Assembly (NCBI RefSeq): GCF_964355755.1
Contig: NC_092676.1
Span: forward strand, 12,570,288-12,634,287
Direction of reading: 5' to 3'
Length of the DNA stretch: 64,000 bases
Source: Antedon mediterranea
Taxonomy: Eukaryota; Echinodermata; Crinoidea; Comatulida; Antedonidae
Shown here: piece by piece, positions 50,801 through 63,539 of the stretch
How the letters are laid out: each line of letters opens with the position of its first letter
Position numbering within the stretch: the stretch's first letter is position 1
The notes under the pieces: generated by a model
The model's input: only the letters and a program-made list of their open reading frames with translations
Told to the model about the DNA's origin: nothing
Database searches by the model: none
Translations under genes and position numbers: made by a program

Positions 50801-50999
50801 TCAAAGTGCTTAAAATCACATTTGAAACCGTTTTAGAGCATTTTTAGCATTTCGATAACACTTTTCACACAAAACATCAAAGTGTACAAAATAGCTTCAA
50901 ATCGCATTTGGAGACGTTTTAGACCATTTTGTGCATTTCGATGAAACTTGGTTACACAAAAACATCAAAGTGCTTAAAATCACATTTGAAACCGTTTTA
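38840..50999 (+). repeat. Right copy of the 38,839-bp-offset duplication
   Basis: This is collinear with 1-12,160; see that entry for markers. It contains the 3,793-bp upstream block (38,861-42,653) followed by the 8,421-bp HOR. Spot checks of rare variants almost all agree, so the two copies are nearly identical. Confidence 0.9.
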
Positions 51000-51074
51000 G
51001 ACCATTTTGAGCATTTCGATAAAACTTTTCACACAAAAAAATCAAAGTGCACAAAATAGCTTCAAATCGCATTT
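42654..51074 (+). repeat. 8,421-bp HOR, copy 2
   Basis: This is one complete period, from GGGG at 42,654 to GGGG at 51,075. Sub-parts are a 3,206-bp unit (42,654-45,859) with 676-bp starts at 43,184 and 43,860, a second GGGG (45,860) with 676-bp starts at 46,390 and 47,066, GACTATTTTG class C (47,732), the 14-bp deletion (48,269), the GTGTTTTTCG run (49,167), and the GTTTTTAGAATATC fusion (50,467). It lies head to tail with the next copy. Confidence 0.9.
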
Positions 51075-54000
51075 GGGGACGTTTTAGACTATTTTGTGCA
51101 TTTCGAAAAAAATTGTTAACATAAAAAGACCAAAGTGTTTAGAATATCTCCAAATCGCATTTGGAGACGTTTTAAACCATTTTGTGCATTTCGATGGAAC
51201 TTGGTTACACAAAAACATCAAAGTGCTTAAAATCACATTTAAAACCGTTTTAGAGCATTTTTAGCATTTCGATAAAACTTTTCACACAAAAACATCAAAG
51301 TGTACAAAATAGCTTCAAATCGCATTTAGAGAGGTTTTAGACAATTTTGTGCATTTCGATAAAACTTTTCACACAAAAACATCAAAGTGTACAAAATAGC
51401 TTCAAATTGCATTTAGAGACGTTTTAGACCATTTTGTGCATTTCGATAAAACTTTTCACACAAAAACATCAAATTGCACAAAATCGTTTTAAACCATTTT
51501 AAATCGTTTTAAACCATTTTGAGCATGTCGATAAAACTTTTCACAAAAAACATCAAAGTGCACAGAATAGCTTCAAATTGCATTTGGAGACGTTTTAGAG
51601 CATTTTGTGCATTTCGATAAAATGTGTTAACATAAAAAGACCAAAGTGTTTAGAATATCTTCAAATCACATTTGGAGACGTTTTAGACCATTTTTTGCAT
51701 TTCGATGAAACTTGGTTACACAAAAACATCAAAGTGCTTAAAATCACATTTGAAACCGTTTTAGAGCATTTTGAGCATTTCGATAAAACTTTTCACACAA
51801 AAACATCAAAGTGTACAAAATAGCTTCAAATCGCATTTAGAGACGTTTTAGACCATTTTTTGCATTTCGATGAAACTTGGTTACACAAAAACATCAAAGT
51901 GCTTAAAATCACATTTAAAACCGTTTTAGAGCATTTTTAGCATTTCGATAAAACTTTTCACACAAAAACATCAAAGTGTACAAAATAGCTTCAAATCGCA
52001 TTTAGAGAGGTTTTAGACAATTTTGTGCATTTCGATAAAACTTTTCACACAAAAACATCAAAGTGTACAAAATAGCTTCAAATTGAATTTAGAGACGTTT
52101 TAGACCATTTTTTGCATTTCGATAAAACTTTTCACACAAAAACATCAAATTGCACAAAATCGTTTTAAACCATTTTAAATCGTTTTAAACCATTTTGAGC
52201 ATTTCGATAAAACTTTTCACAAAAAACATCAAAGTGCACAGAATAGCTTCAAATTGCATTTGGAGACGTTTTAGAGCATTTTGTGCATTTCGATAAAATG
52301 TGTTAACATAAAAAGACCAAAGTGTTTAGAATATCTTCAAATCACATTTGGAGACGTTTTAGACCATTTTTTGCATTTCGATGAAACTTGGTTACACAAA
52401 AACATCAAAGTGCTTAAAATCACATTTGAAACCGTTTTAGAGCATTTTGAGCATTTCGATAAAACTTTTCACACAAAAACATCAAAGTGTACAAAATAGC
52501 TTCAAATCGCATTTAGAGACGTTTTAGACCATTTTGTGCATTTCGAAAAAATTTGTTAACATAAAAAGACCAAAGTGTTTAGAATATCTCCAAATCGCAT
52601 TTGGAGACGTTTTAGACCATTTTGTGCATTTCGATGAAACTTGGTTACACAAAAACATCAAAGTGCTTAAAATCACATTTGAAACCGTTTTAGAGCATTT
52701 TTAGCATTTCGATAATACTTTTCACACAAAAACATCAAAGTGTACAAAATAGCTTCAAATCGCATTTGGAGACGTTTTAGACCATTTTGTGCATTTCGAA
52801 AAAATTTGTTAACATAAAAAGACCAAAGTGTTTAGAATATCTCCAAATCGCATTTGGAGACGTTTTAGACCATTTTGTGCATTTCGATGAAACTTGGTTA
52901 CACAAAAACATCAAAGTGCTTAAAATCACATTTGAAACCGTTTTAGAGCATTTTTAGCATTTCGATAATACTTTTCACACAAAAACATCAAAGTGTACAA
53001 AATAGCTTCAAATCGCATTTGGAGACGTTTTAGACCATTTTGTGCATTTCGATGAAACTTGGTTACACAAAAACATCAAAGTGCTTAAAATCACATTTGA
53101 AACCGTTTTAGACCATTTTGAGCATTTCGATAAAACTTTTCACACAAAAAAATCAAAGTGCACAAAATAGCTTCAAATCGCATTTGGAGACGTTTTAGAC
53201 TATTTTGTGCATTTTGAAAAAATTTGTTAACATAAAAAGACCAAAGTGTTTAGAATATCTCCAAATCGCATTTGGAGACGTTTTAGACCATTTTGTGCAT
53301 TTCAATGAAACTTGGTTACACAAAAACATCAAAGTGCTTAAAATCACATTTGAAACCGTTTTAGAGCATTTTTAGCATTTCGATAATACTTTTCACACAA
53401 AAACATCAAAGTGTACAAAATAGCTTCAAATCGCATTTAGAGAGGTTTTAGACCATTTTGTGCATTTCGATAAAACTTTTCACACAAAAACATCAAAGTG
53501 TACAAAATAGCTTCAAATCGCATTTAGAGACGTTTTAGACCATTTTGTGCATTTCGATAAAACTTTTCACACAAAAACATCAAATTGCACAAAATAGCTT
53601 AATACCGTGTTTGAAATCGTTTTAAACCATTTTGAGCATGTCGATAAAACTTTTCACAAAAAAACATCAAAGTGTTTAGAATATCTCCAAATCGCATTTG
53701 GAGACGTTTTAGACCATTTTGTGCATTTCGATGAAACTTGGTTACACAAAAACATCAAAGTGCTTAAAATCACATTTGAAACCGTTTTAGAGCATTTTGA
53801 GCATTTCGATAAAACTTTTCAAACAAAAACATCAAAGTGTACAAAATAGCTTCAAATCACATTTGAAACCGTTTTAGACCATTTTGAGCATTTCGATAAA
53901 ACTTTTCACACAAAAACATCAAAGTGTACAAAATAGCTTCAAATCGCATTTGGAGACGTTTTAGACCATTTTGTGCATTTCGATGAAACTTGGTTACACA

Positions 54001-57000
54001 AAAACATCAAAGTGCTTAAAATCACATTTGAAACCGTTTTAGAGCATTTTTAGCATTTCGATAATACTTTTCACACAAAACATCAAAGTGTACAAAATAG
54101 CTTCAAATCGCATTTGGAGACGTTTTAGACCATTTTGTGCATTTCGATGAAACTTGGTTACACAAAAACATCAAAGTGCTTAAAATCACATTTGAAACCG
54201 TTTTAGACCATTTTGAGCATTTCGAAAAAACTTTTCACACAAAAAAATCAAAGTGCACAAAATAGCTTCAAATCGCATTTGGGGACGTTTTAGACTATTT
54301 TGTGCATTTCGAAAAAAATTGTTAACATAAAAAGACCAAAGTGTTTAGAATATCTCCAAATCGCATTTGGAGACGTTTTAAACCATTTTGTGCATTTCGA
54401 TGGAACTTGGTTACACAAAAACATCAAAGTGCTTAAAATCACATTTAAAACCGTTTTAGAGCATTTTTAGCATTTCGATAAAACTTTTCACACAAAAACA
54501 TCAAAGTGTACAAAATAGCTTCAAATCGCATTTAGAGAGGTTTTAGACAATTTTGTGCATTTCGATAAAACTTTTCACACAAAAACATCAAAGTGTACAA
54601 AATAGCTTCAAATTGCATTTAGAGACGTTTTAGACCATTTTGTGCATTTCGATAAAACTTTTCACACAAAAACATCAAATTGCACAAAATCGTTTTAAAC
54701 CATTTTAAATCGTTTTAAACCATTTTGAGCATGTCGATAAAACTTTTCACAAAAAACATCAAAGTGCACAGAATAGCTTCAAATTGCATTTGGAGACGTT
54801 TTAGAGCATTTTGTGCATTTCGATAAAATGTGTTAACATAAAAAGACCAAAGTGTTTAGAATATCTTCAAATCACATTTGGAGACGTTTTAGACCATTTT
54901 TTGCATTTCGATGAAACTTGGTTACACAAAAACATCAAAGTGCTTAAAATCACATTTGAAACCGTTTTAGAGCATTTTGAGCATTTCGATAAAACTTTTC
55001 ACACAAAAACATCAAAGTGTACAAAATAGCTTCAAATCGCATTTAGAGACGTTTTAGACCATTTTTTGCATTTCGATGAAACTTGGTTACACAAAAACAT
55101 CAAAGTGCTTAAAATCACATTTAAAACCGTTTTAGAGCATTTTTAGCATTTCGATAAAACTTTTCACACAAAAACATCAAAGTGTACAAAATAGCTTCAA
55201 ATCGCATTTAGAGAGGTTTTAGACAATTTTGTGCATTTCGATAAAACTTTTCACACAAAAACATCAAAGTGTACAAAATAGCTTCAAATTGCATTTAGAG
55301 ACGTTTTAGACCATTTTGTGCATTTCGATAAAACTTTTCACACAAAAACATCAAATTGCACAAAATCGTTTTAAACCATTTTAAATCGTTTTAAACCATT
55401 TTGAGCATTTCGATAAAACTTTTCACAAAAAACATCAAAGTGCACAGAATAGCTTCAAATTGCATTTGGAGACGTTTTAGAGCATTTTGTGCATTTCGAT
55501 AAAATGTGTTAACATAAAAAGACCAAAGTGTTTAGAATATCTTCAAATCACATTTGGAGACGTTTTAGACCATTTTTTGCATTTCGATGAAACTTGGTTA
55601 CACAAAAACATCAAAGTGCTTAAAATTACATTTGAAACCGTTTTAGAGCATTTTGAGCATTTCGATAAAACTTTTCACACAAAAACATCAAAGTGTACAA
55701 AATAGCTTCAAATCGCATTTAGAGACGTTTTAGACCATTTTGTGCATTTCGAAAAAATTTGTTAACATAAAAAGACCAAAGTGTTTAGAATATCTCCAAA
55801 TCGCATTTGGAGACGTTTTAGACCATTTTGTGCATTTCGATGAAACTTGGTTACACAAAAACATCAAAGTGCTTAAAATCACATTTGAAACCGTTTTAGA
55901 GCATTTTTAGCATTTCGATAATACTTTTCACACAAAAACATCAAAGTGTACAAAATAGCTTCAAATCGCATTTGGAGACGTTTTAGACCATTTTGTGCAT
56001 TTCGATGAAACTTGGTTACACAAAAACATCAAAGTGCTTAAAATCACATTTGAAACCGTTTTAGACCATTTTGAGCATTTCGATAAAACTTTTCACACAA
56101 AAAAATCAAAGTGCACAAAATAGCTTCAAATCGCATTTGGAGACGTTTTAGACTATTTTGTGCATTTTGAAAAAATTTGTTAACATAAAAAGACCAAAGT
56201 GTTTAGAATATCTCCAAATCGCATTTGGAGACGTTTTAAACCATTTTGTGCATTTCGATGGAACTTGGTTACACAAAAACATCAAAGTGCTTAAAATCAA
56301 ATTTAAAACCGTTTTAGAGCATTTTGAGCATTTCGATAAAACTTTTCACACAAAAACATCAAAGTGTACAAAATAGCTTCAAATCGCATATAGAGACGTT
56401 TTAGACCATTTTGTGCATTTCGATAAAACTTTTCACACAAAAACATCAAATTGCACAAATAGCTTAATACCGTGTTTGAAATCGTTTTAAACCATTTTGA
56501 GCATGTCGATAAAACTTTTCACAAAAAAACATCAAAGTGCACAGAATAGCTTCAAATCGCATTTGGAGACGTTTTAAACCATTTTGTGCATTTCGATAAA
56601 ACTTTTCACATAAAAACAACAAAGTGTACAAAATAGCTTCAAATCGCATTTGGAGACGTTTTAGACCATTTTTTGCATTTCGATGAAACTCATCAAAGTG
56701 CTTAAAATCACATTTGAAACCGTTTTAGAGCATTTTGAGCATTTCGATAAAACTTTTCACACAAAAACATCAAAGTGTACAAAATAGCTTCAAATCACAT
56801 TTGAAACCGTTTTAGACCATATTGAGCATTTCGATAAAACTTTTCACACAAAAACATCAAAGTGTACAAAATAGCTTCAAATCGCATTTGGAGACGTTTT
56901 AGACCATTTTGTGTATTTCGATGAAACTTGGTTACACAAAAACATCAAAGTGCTTAAAATCACATTTGAAAGCGTTTTAGAGCATTTTTAGCATTTCGAT

Positions 57001-59336
57001 AATACTTTTCACACAAAAACATCAAAGTGTACAAAATAGCTTCAAATCGCATTTGGAGACGTTTTAGACCATTTTGTGCATTTCGATGAAACTTGGTTAC
57101 ACAAAAACATCAAAGTGCTTAAAATCACATTTAAAACAGTTTTAGAGCATTTTGAGCATTTCGATAAAACTTTTCACACAAAAACATCAAAGTGTACAAA
57201 ATAGCTTCAAATCGCATTTAAAGAGGTTTTAGACCATTTTGTGCATTTCGATAAAACGTTTCACACAAAAACATCAAAGTGTACAAAATAGCTTCAAATC
57301 GCATTTAGAGACGTTTTAGACCATCTTGTGCATTTCGATAAAACTTTTCACACAAAAACATCAAATTGCACAAAATAGCTTAATATCGTGTTTGAAAACG
57401 TTTTAAACCATTTTGAGCATGTCGATAAAACTTTTCACACAAAAATATCAAAGTGCACAGAATATCTTCAAATCGCATTTAGAGACGTTTTAGACCATTT
57501 TGTGCATTTCGAAAAAATTTGTTAACATAAAAAGACCAAAGTGTTTAGAATATCTCCAAATCGCATTTGGAGACGTTTTAGACCATTTTGTGTTTTTCGA
57601 AAAAACTTTTCACACAAAAACATCAAAGTGTACAAAATTGCTTCAAATCGCATTTGGAGACGTTTTAGACCATTTTGTGATTTTCGAAAAACTTTTCACA
57701 CAAAAACATCAAAGTGTAGAAAATTGCTTCAAATCGCATTTAGAGATGTTTTAGACCATTTTGTGCATTTCGAAAAAATTTGTTAACATAAAAAGACCAA
57801 AGTGTTTAGAATATTTCCAAATCGCATTTGGAGACGTTTTAGACCATTTTGTGCATTTCGATGAAACTTGGTTACACAAAAACATCAAAGTGCTTAAAAT
57901 CACATTTAAAACCGTTTTAGAGCGTTTTGAGCATTTCGATAAACTTTTCACACAAAAACATCAAAGTGCACAAAATAGCATTTAGAGATGTTTTAGACCA
58001 TTTTGTGCATTTCGATAAAACTTTTCACACAAAAACATCAAATTGCACAAAAAAGCTTAATACCGTGTTTGAAATCGTTTTAAACCAATTTGAGCATGTC
58101 GATAAAACTTTTCACACAAAAACATCAAAGTGCACAGAATATCTTCAAATCGCATTTAGAGACGTTTTAGACCATTTTGTGCATTTCGAAAAAATTTGTT
58201 AACATAAAAAGACCAAAGTGTTTAGAATATCTCCAAATCGCATTTGGAGACGTTTTAAACCATTTTGTGCATTTCGATGGAACTTGGTTACACAAAAACA
58301 TCAAAGTGCTTAAAATCACATTTGAAAGCGTTTTAGAGCATTTTTAGCATTTCGATAATACTTTTCACACAAAAACATCAAAGTGTACAGAATAGCTTCA
58401 AATCGCATTTGGAGACGTTTTAGACCATTTTGTGCATTTCGATGAAACTTGGTTACACAAAAACATCAAAGTGCTTAAAATCACATTTGAAACCGTTTTA
58501 GAGCATTTTTAACATTTCGATAATACTTTTCACACAAAAACATCAAAGTGTACAAAATAGCTTCAAATCGCATTTGGAGACGTTTTAGACCATTTTGTGC
58601 ATTTCGATGAAACTTGGTTACACAAAAACATCAAAGTGCTTAAAATCACATTTGAAAGCGTTTTAGAGCATTTTTAGCATTTCGATAATACTTTTCACAC
58701 AAAAACATCAAAGTGCACAAAATAGCTTCAAATCGCATTTAGAGATGTTTTAGACCATTTTGTGCATTTCGATAAAACTTTTCACACAAAAACATCAAAT
58801 TGCACAAAATAGCTTAATACCGTGTTTGAAATCATTTTAAACCATTTTGAGCATGTCGATAAAACTTTTCACACAAAAACATCAAAGTTTTTAGAATATC
58901 TCCAAATCGCATTTGGAGACGTTTTAGACCATTTTGTGCATTTCGATGAAACTTGGTTACACAAAAACATCAAAGTGCTTAAAATCACATTTGAAACCGT
59001 TTTAGAGCATTTTCAGCATTTCGATAAAACTTTTCAAACAAAAACATCAAAGTGTACAAAATAGCTTCAAATCACATTTGAAACCGTTTTAGACCATTTT
59101 GAGCATTTCGATAAAACTTTTCACACAAAAACATCAAAGTGTACAAAATAGCTTCAAATCGCATTTGGAGACGTTTTAGACCATTTTGTGCATTTCGATG
59201 AAACTTGGTTACACAAAAACATCAAAGTGCTTAAAATCACATTTGAAACCGTTTTAGAGCATTTTTAGCATTTCGATAATACTTTTCACACAAAACATCA
59301 AAGTGTACAAAATAGCTTCAAATCGCATTTGGAGAC
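51075..59336 (+). repeat. 8,421-bp HOR, copy 3
   Basis: Offset 8,421 from copy 2 holds from the GGGG marker to about 59,336. By eye I found five single-base differences: 54,226 A against 45,805 T; 56,300 A against 47,879 C; 56,959 A against 48,538 T; 59,014 C against 50,593 G; 59,280 T against 50,859 C. Others may have been missed. At about 59,337 the sequence jumps 253 bp (three monomers, including the expected third GGGG marker). Confidence 0.9.
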
Positions 59337-61119
59337 GTTTTAAACCATTTTGTGCATTTCGATGGAACTTGGTTACACAAAAACATCAAAGTGCTTAAAA
59401 TCACATTTAAAACCGTTTTAGAGCATTTTTAGCATTTCGATAAAACTTTTCACACAAAAACATCAAAGTGTACAAAATAGCTTCAAATCGCATTTAGAGA
59501 GGTTTTAGACAATTTTGTGCATTTCGATAAAACTTTTCACACAAAAACATCAAAGTGTACAAAATAGCTTCAAATTGCATTTAGAGACGTTTTAGACCAT
59601 TTTGTGCATTTCGATAAAACTTTTCACACAAAAACATCAAATTGCACAAAATCGTTTTAAACCATTTTAAATCGTTTTAAACCATTTTGAGCATGTCGAT
59701 AAAACTTTTCACAAAAAACATCAAAGTGCACAGAATAGCTTCAAATTGCATTTGGAGACGTTTTAGAGCATTTTGTGCATTTCGATAAAATGTGTTAACA
59801 TAAAAAGACCAAAGTGTTTAGAATATCTTCAAATCACATTTGGAGACGTTTTAGACCATTTTTTGCATTTCGATGAAACTTGGTTACACAAAAACATCAA
59901 AGTGCTTAAAATCACATTTGAAACCGTTTTAGAGCATTTTGAGCATTTCGATAAAACTTTTCACACAAAAACATCAAAGTGTACAAAATAGCTTCAAATC
60001 GCATTTAGAGACGTTTTAGACCATTTTTTGCATTTCGATGAAACTTGGTTACACAAAAACATCAAAGTGCTTAAAATCACATTTAAAACCGTTTTAGAGC
60101 ATTTTTAGCATTTCGATAAAACTTTTCACACAAAAACATCAAAGTGTACAAAATAGCTTCAAATCGCATTTAGAGAGGTTTTAGACAATTTTGTGCATTT
60201 CGATAAAACTTTTCACACAAAAAAATCAAAGTGTACAAAATAGCTTCAAATTGCATTTAGAGACGTTTTAGACCATTTTGTGCATTTCGATAAAACTTTT
60301 CACACAAAAACATCAAATTGCACAAAATCGTTTTAAACCATTTTAAATCGTTTTAAACCATTTTGAGCATTTCGATAAAACTTTTCACAAAAAACATCAA
60401 AGTGCACAGAATAGCTTCAAATTGCATTTGGAGACGTTTTAGAGCATTTTGTGCATTTCGATAAAATGTGTTAACATAAAAAGACCAAAGTGTTTAGAAT
60501 ATCTTCAAATCACATTTGGAGACGTTTTAGACCATTTTTTGCATTTCGATGAAACTTGGTTACACAAAAACATCAAAGTGCTTAAAATCACATTTGAAAC
60601 CGTTTTAGAGCATTTTGAGCATTTCGATAAAACTTTTCACACAAAAACATCAAAGTGTACAAAATAGCTTCAAATCGCATTTAGAGACGTTTTAGACCAT
60701 TTTGTGCATTTCGAAAAAATTTGTTAACATAAAAAGACCAAAGTGTTTAGAATATCTCCAAATCGCATTTGGAGACGTTTTAGACCATTTTGTGCATTTC
60801 GATGAAACTTGGTTACACAAAAACATCAAAGTGCTTAAAATCACATTTGAAACCGTTTTAGAGCATTTTTAGCATTTCGATAATACTTTTCACACAAAAA
60901 CATCAAAGTGTACAAAATAGCTTCAAATCGCATTTGGAGACGTTTTAGACCATTTTGTGCATTTCGATGAAACTTGGTTACACAAAAACATCAAAGTGCT
61001 TAAAATCACATTTGAAACCGTTTTAGACCATTTTGAGCATTTCGATAAAACTTTTCACACAAAAAAATCAAAGTGCACAAAATAGCTTCAAATCGCATTT
61101 GGAGACGTTTTAGACTATT
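59337..61119 (+). repeat. Truncated next HOR copy
   Basis: This matches 51,169-52,951 at offset 8,168 at first (676-bp starts at 59,773 and 60,449), then follows the 8,227-8,898 type path into the GACTATTTTG class C at 61,115. ACAAAAAAATCAAAGTG near 60,220 is private. Only about 1.8 kb of the HOR is present before the array switches to the E-rich upstream block. Confidence 0.85.
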
Positions 61120-63460
61120 TTGTGCATTTTGAAAAAATTTGTTAACATAAAAAGACCAAAGTGTTTAGAATATCTCCAAATCGCATTTGGAGACGTTTTA
61201 AACCATTTTGTGCATTTCGATGGAACTTGGTTACACAAAAACATCAAAGTGCTTAAAATCACATTTAAAACCGTTTTAGAGCATTTTGAGCATTTCGATA
61301 AAACTTTTCACACAAAAACATCAAAGTGTACAAAATAGCTTCAAATCGCATTTAGAGACGTTTTAGACCATTTTGTGCATTTCGATAAAACTTTTCACAC
61401 AAAAACATCAAATTGCACAAATAGCTTAATACCGTGTTTGAAATCGTTTTAAACCATTTTGAGCATGTCGATAAAACTTTTCACAAAAAAACATCAAAGT
61501 GCACAGAATAGCTTCAAATCGCATTTGGAGACGTTTTAAACCATTTTGTGCATTTCGATAAAACTTTTCACATAAAAACAACAAAGTGTACAAAATAGCT
61601 TCAAATCGCATTTGGAGACGTTTTAGACCATTTTGTGCATTTCGATGAAACTTGGTTACACAAAAACATCAAAGTGCTTAAAATCACATTTGAAACCGTT
61701 TTAGAGCATTTTGAGCATTTCGATAAAACTTTTCACACAAAAACATCAAAGTGTACAAAATAGCTTCAAATCACATTTGAAACCGTTTTAGACCATATTG
61801 AGCATTTCGAAAAAACTTTTCACACAAAAACATCAAAGTGTACAAAATAGCTTCAAATCGCATTTGGAGACGTTTTAGACCATTTTGTGTATTTCGATGA
61901 AACTTGGTTACACAAAAACATCAAAGTGCTTAAAATCACATTTGAAAGCGTTTTAGAGCATTTTTAGCATTTCGATAATACTTTTCACACAAAAACATCA
62001 AAGTGTACAAAATAGCTTCAAATCGCATTTGGAGACGTTTTAGACCATTTTGTGCATTTCGATGAAACTTGGTTACACAAAAACATCAAAGTGCTTAAAA
62101 TCACATTTAAAACAGTTTTAGAGCATTTTGAGCATTTCGATAAAACTTTTCACACAAAAACATCAAAGTGTACAAAATAGCTTCAAATCGCATTTAGAGA
62201 CGTTTTAGACCATTTTGTGCATTTCGAAAAAATTTGTTAACATAAAAAGACCAAAGTGTTTAGAATATCTCCAAATCGCATTTGGAGACGTTTTAGACCA
62301 TTTTGTGCATTTCAATGAAACTTGGTTACACAAAAACATCAAAGTGCTTAAAATCACATTTGAAACCGTTTTAGAGCATTTTTAGCATTTCGATAATACT
62401 TTTCACACAAAAACCTCAAAGTGTACAAAATAGCTTCAAATCGCATTTAGAGAGGTTTTAGACCATTTTGTGTATTTCGATAAAACTTTTCACACAAAAA
62501 CATCAAAGTGTACAAAATAGCTTCAAATCGCATTTAGAGACGTTTTAGACCATTTTGTGCATTTCGATAAAACTTTTCACACAAAAACATCAAATTGCAC
62601 AAAATAGCTTAATACCGTGTTTGAAATCGTTTTAAACCATTTTGAGCATGTCGATAAAACTTTTCACAAAAAAACATCAAAGTGCACAGAATAGCTTCAA
62701 ATCGCATTTGGAGACATTTTAAACCATTTTGAGCATTTCGATAAAACTTTTCACACAAAAACATCAAAGTGTACAAAATAGCTTCAAATCGCATTTAGAG
62801 AGGTTTTAGACCATTTTGTGCATTTCGATAAAACTTTTCACACAAAAACATCAAATTGCACAAAATAGCTTAATATTGTGTTTGAAAACGTTTTAAACCA
62901 TTTTGAGCATGTCGATAAAACTTTTCACACAAAAATATCAAAGCGCACAGAATATCTTCAAATCGCATTTAGAGACGTTTTAGACCATTTTGTGCATTTC
63001 GAAAAAATTTGTTAACATAAAAAGACCAAAGTGTTTAGAATATCTCCAAATCGCATTTGGAGACGTTTTAGACCATTTTGTGCATTTCGATGAAACTTGA
63101 TTACACAAAAACATCAAAGTGCTTAAAATCACATTTAAAACCGTTTTAGAGCGTTTTGAGCATTTCGATAAACTTTTCACACAAAAACATCAAAGTGCAC
63201 AAAATAGCTTCAAATCGCATTTAGAGATGTTTTAGACCATTTTGTGCATTTCGATAAAACTTTTCACACAAAAACATCAAATTGCACAAAAAAGCTTAAT
63301 ACCGTGTTTGAAATCGTTTTAAACCAATTTGAGCATGTCGAAAAAACTTTTCACACAAAAACATCAAAGTGCACAGAATATCTTCAAATCGCATTTAGAG
63401 ACGTTTTAGACCATTTTGTGCATTTCGATGAAACTTGGTTACACAAAAACATTAAAGTGC
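61120..63460 (+). repeat. Third copy of the E-rich block (matches 1,223-3,549)
   Basis: Offset is 59,897 before and 59,911 after about 61,650, because this copy keeps the 14 bp deleted at 1,755 and 40,594. Private variants include ACAAAAACCTCAAAG (about 62,415), GTGTATTTCGATAAAAC (about 62,473), GAGACATTTTAAACC (about 62,713) and TATTGTG (62,875). Near 63,390 it reads ATCTTCAAATCGCATTTAGAG where the others read ATCTCCAAATCGCATTTGGAG. Confidence 0.85.
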
Positions 63461-63539
63461 TTAAAATCACATTTGAAACCGTTTTAGAGCATTTTGAGCA
63501 TTTCGATAAAACTTTTCACACAAAAACATCAAAGTGTAC

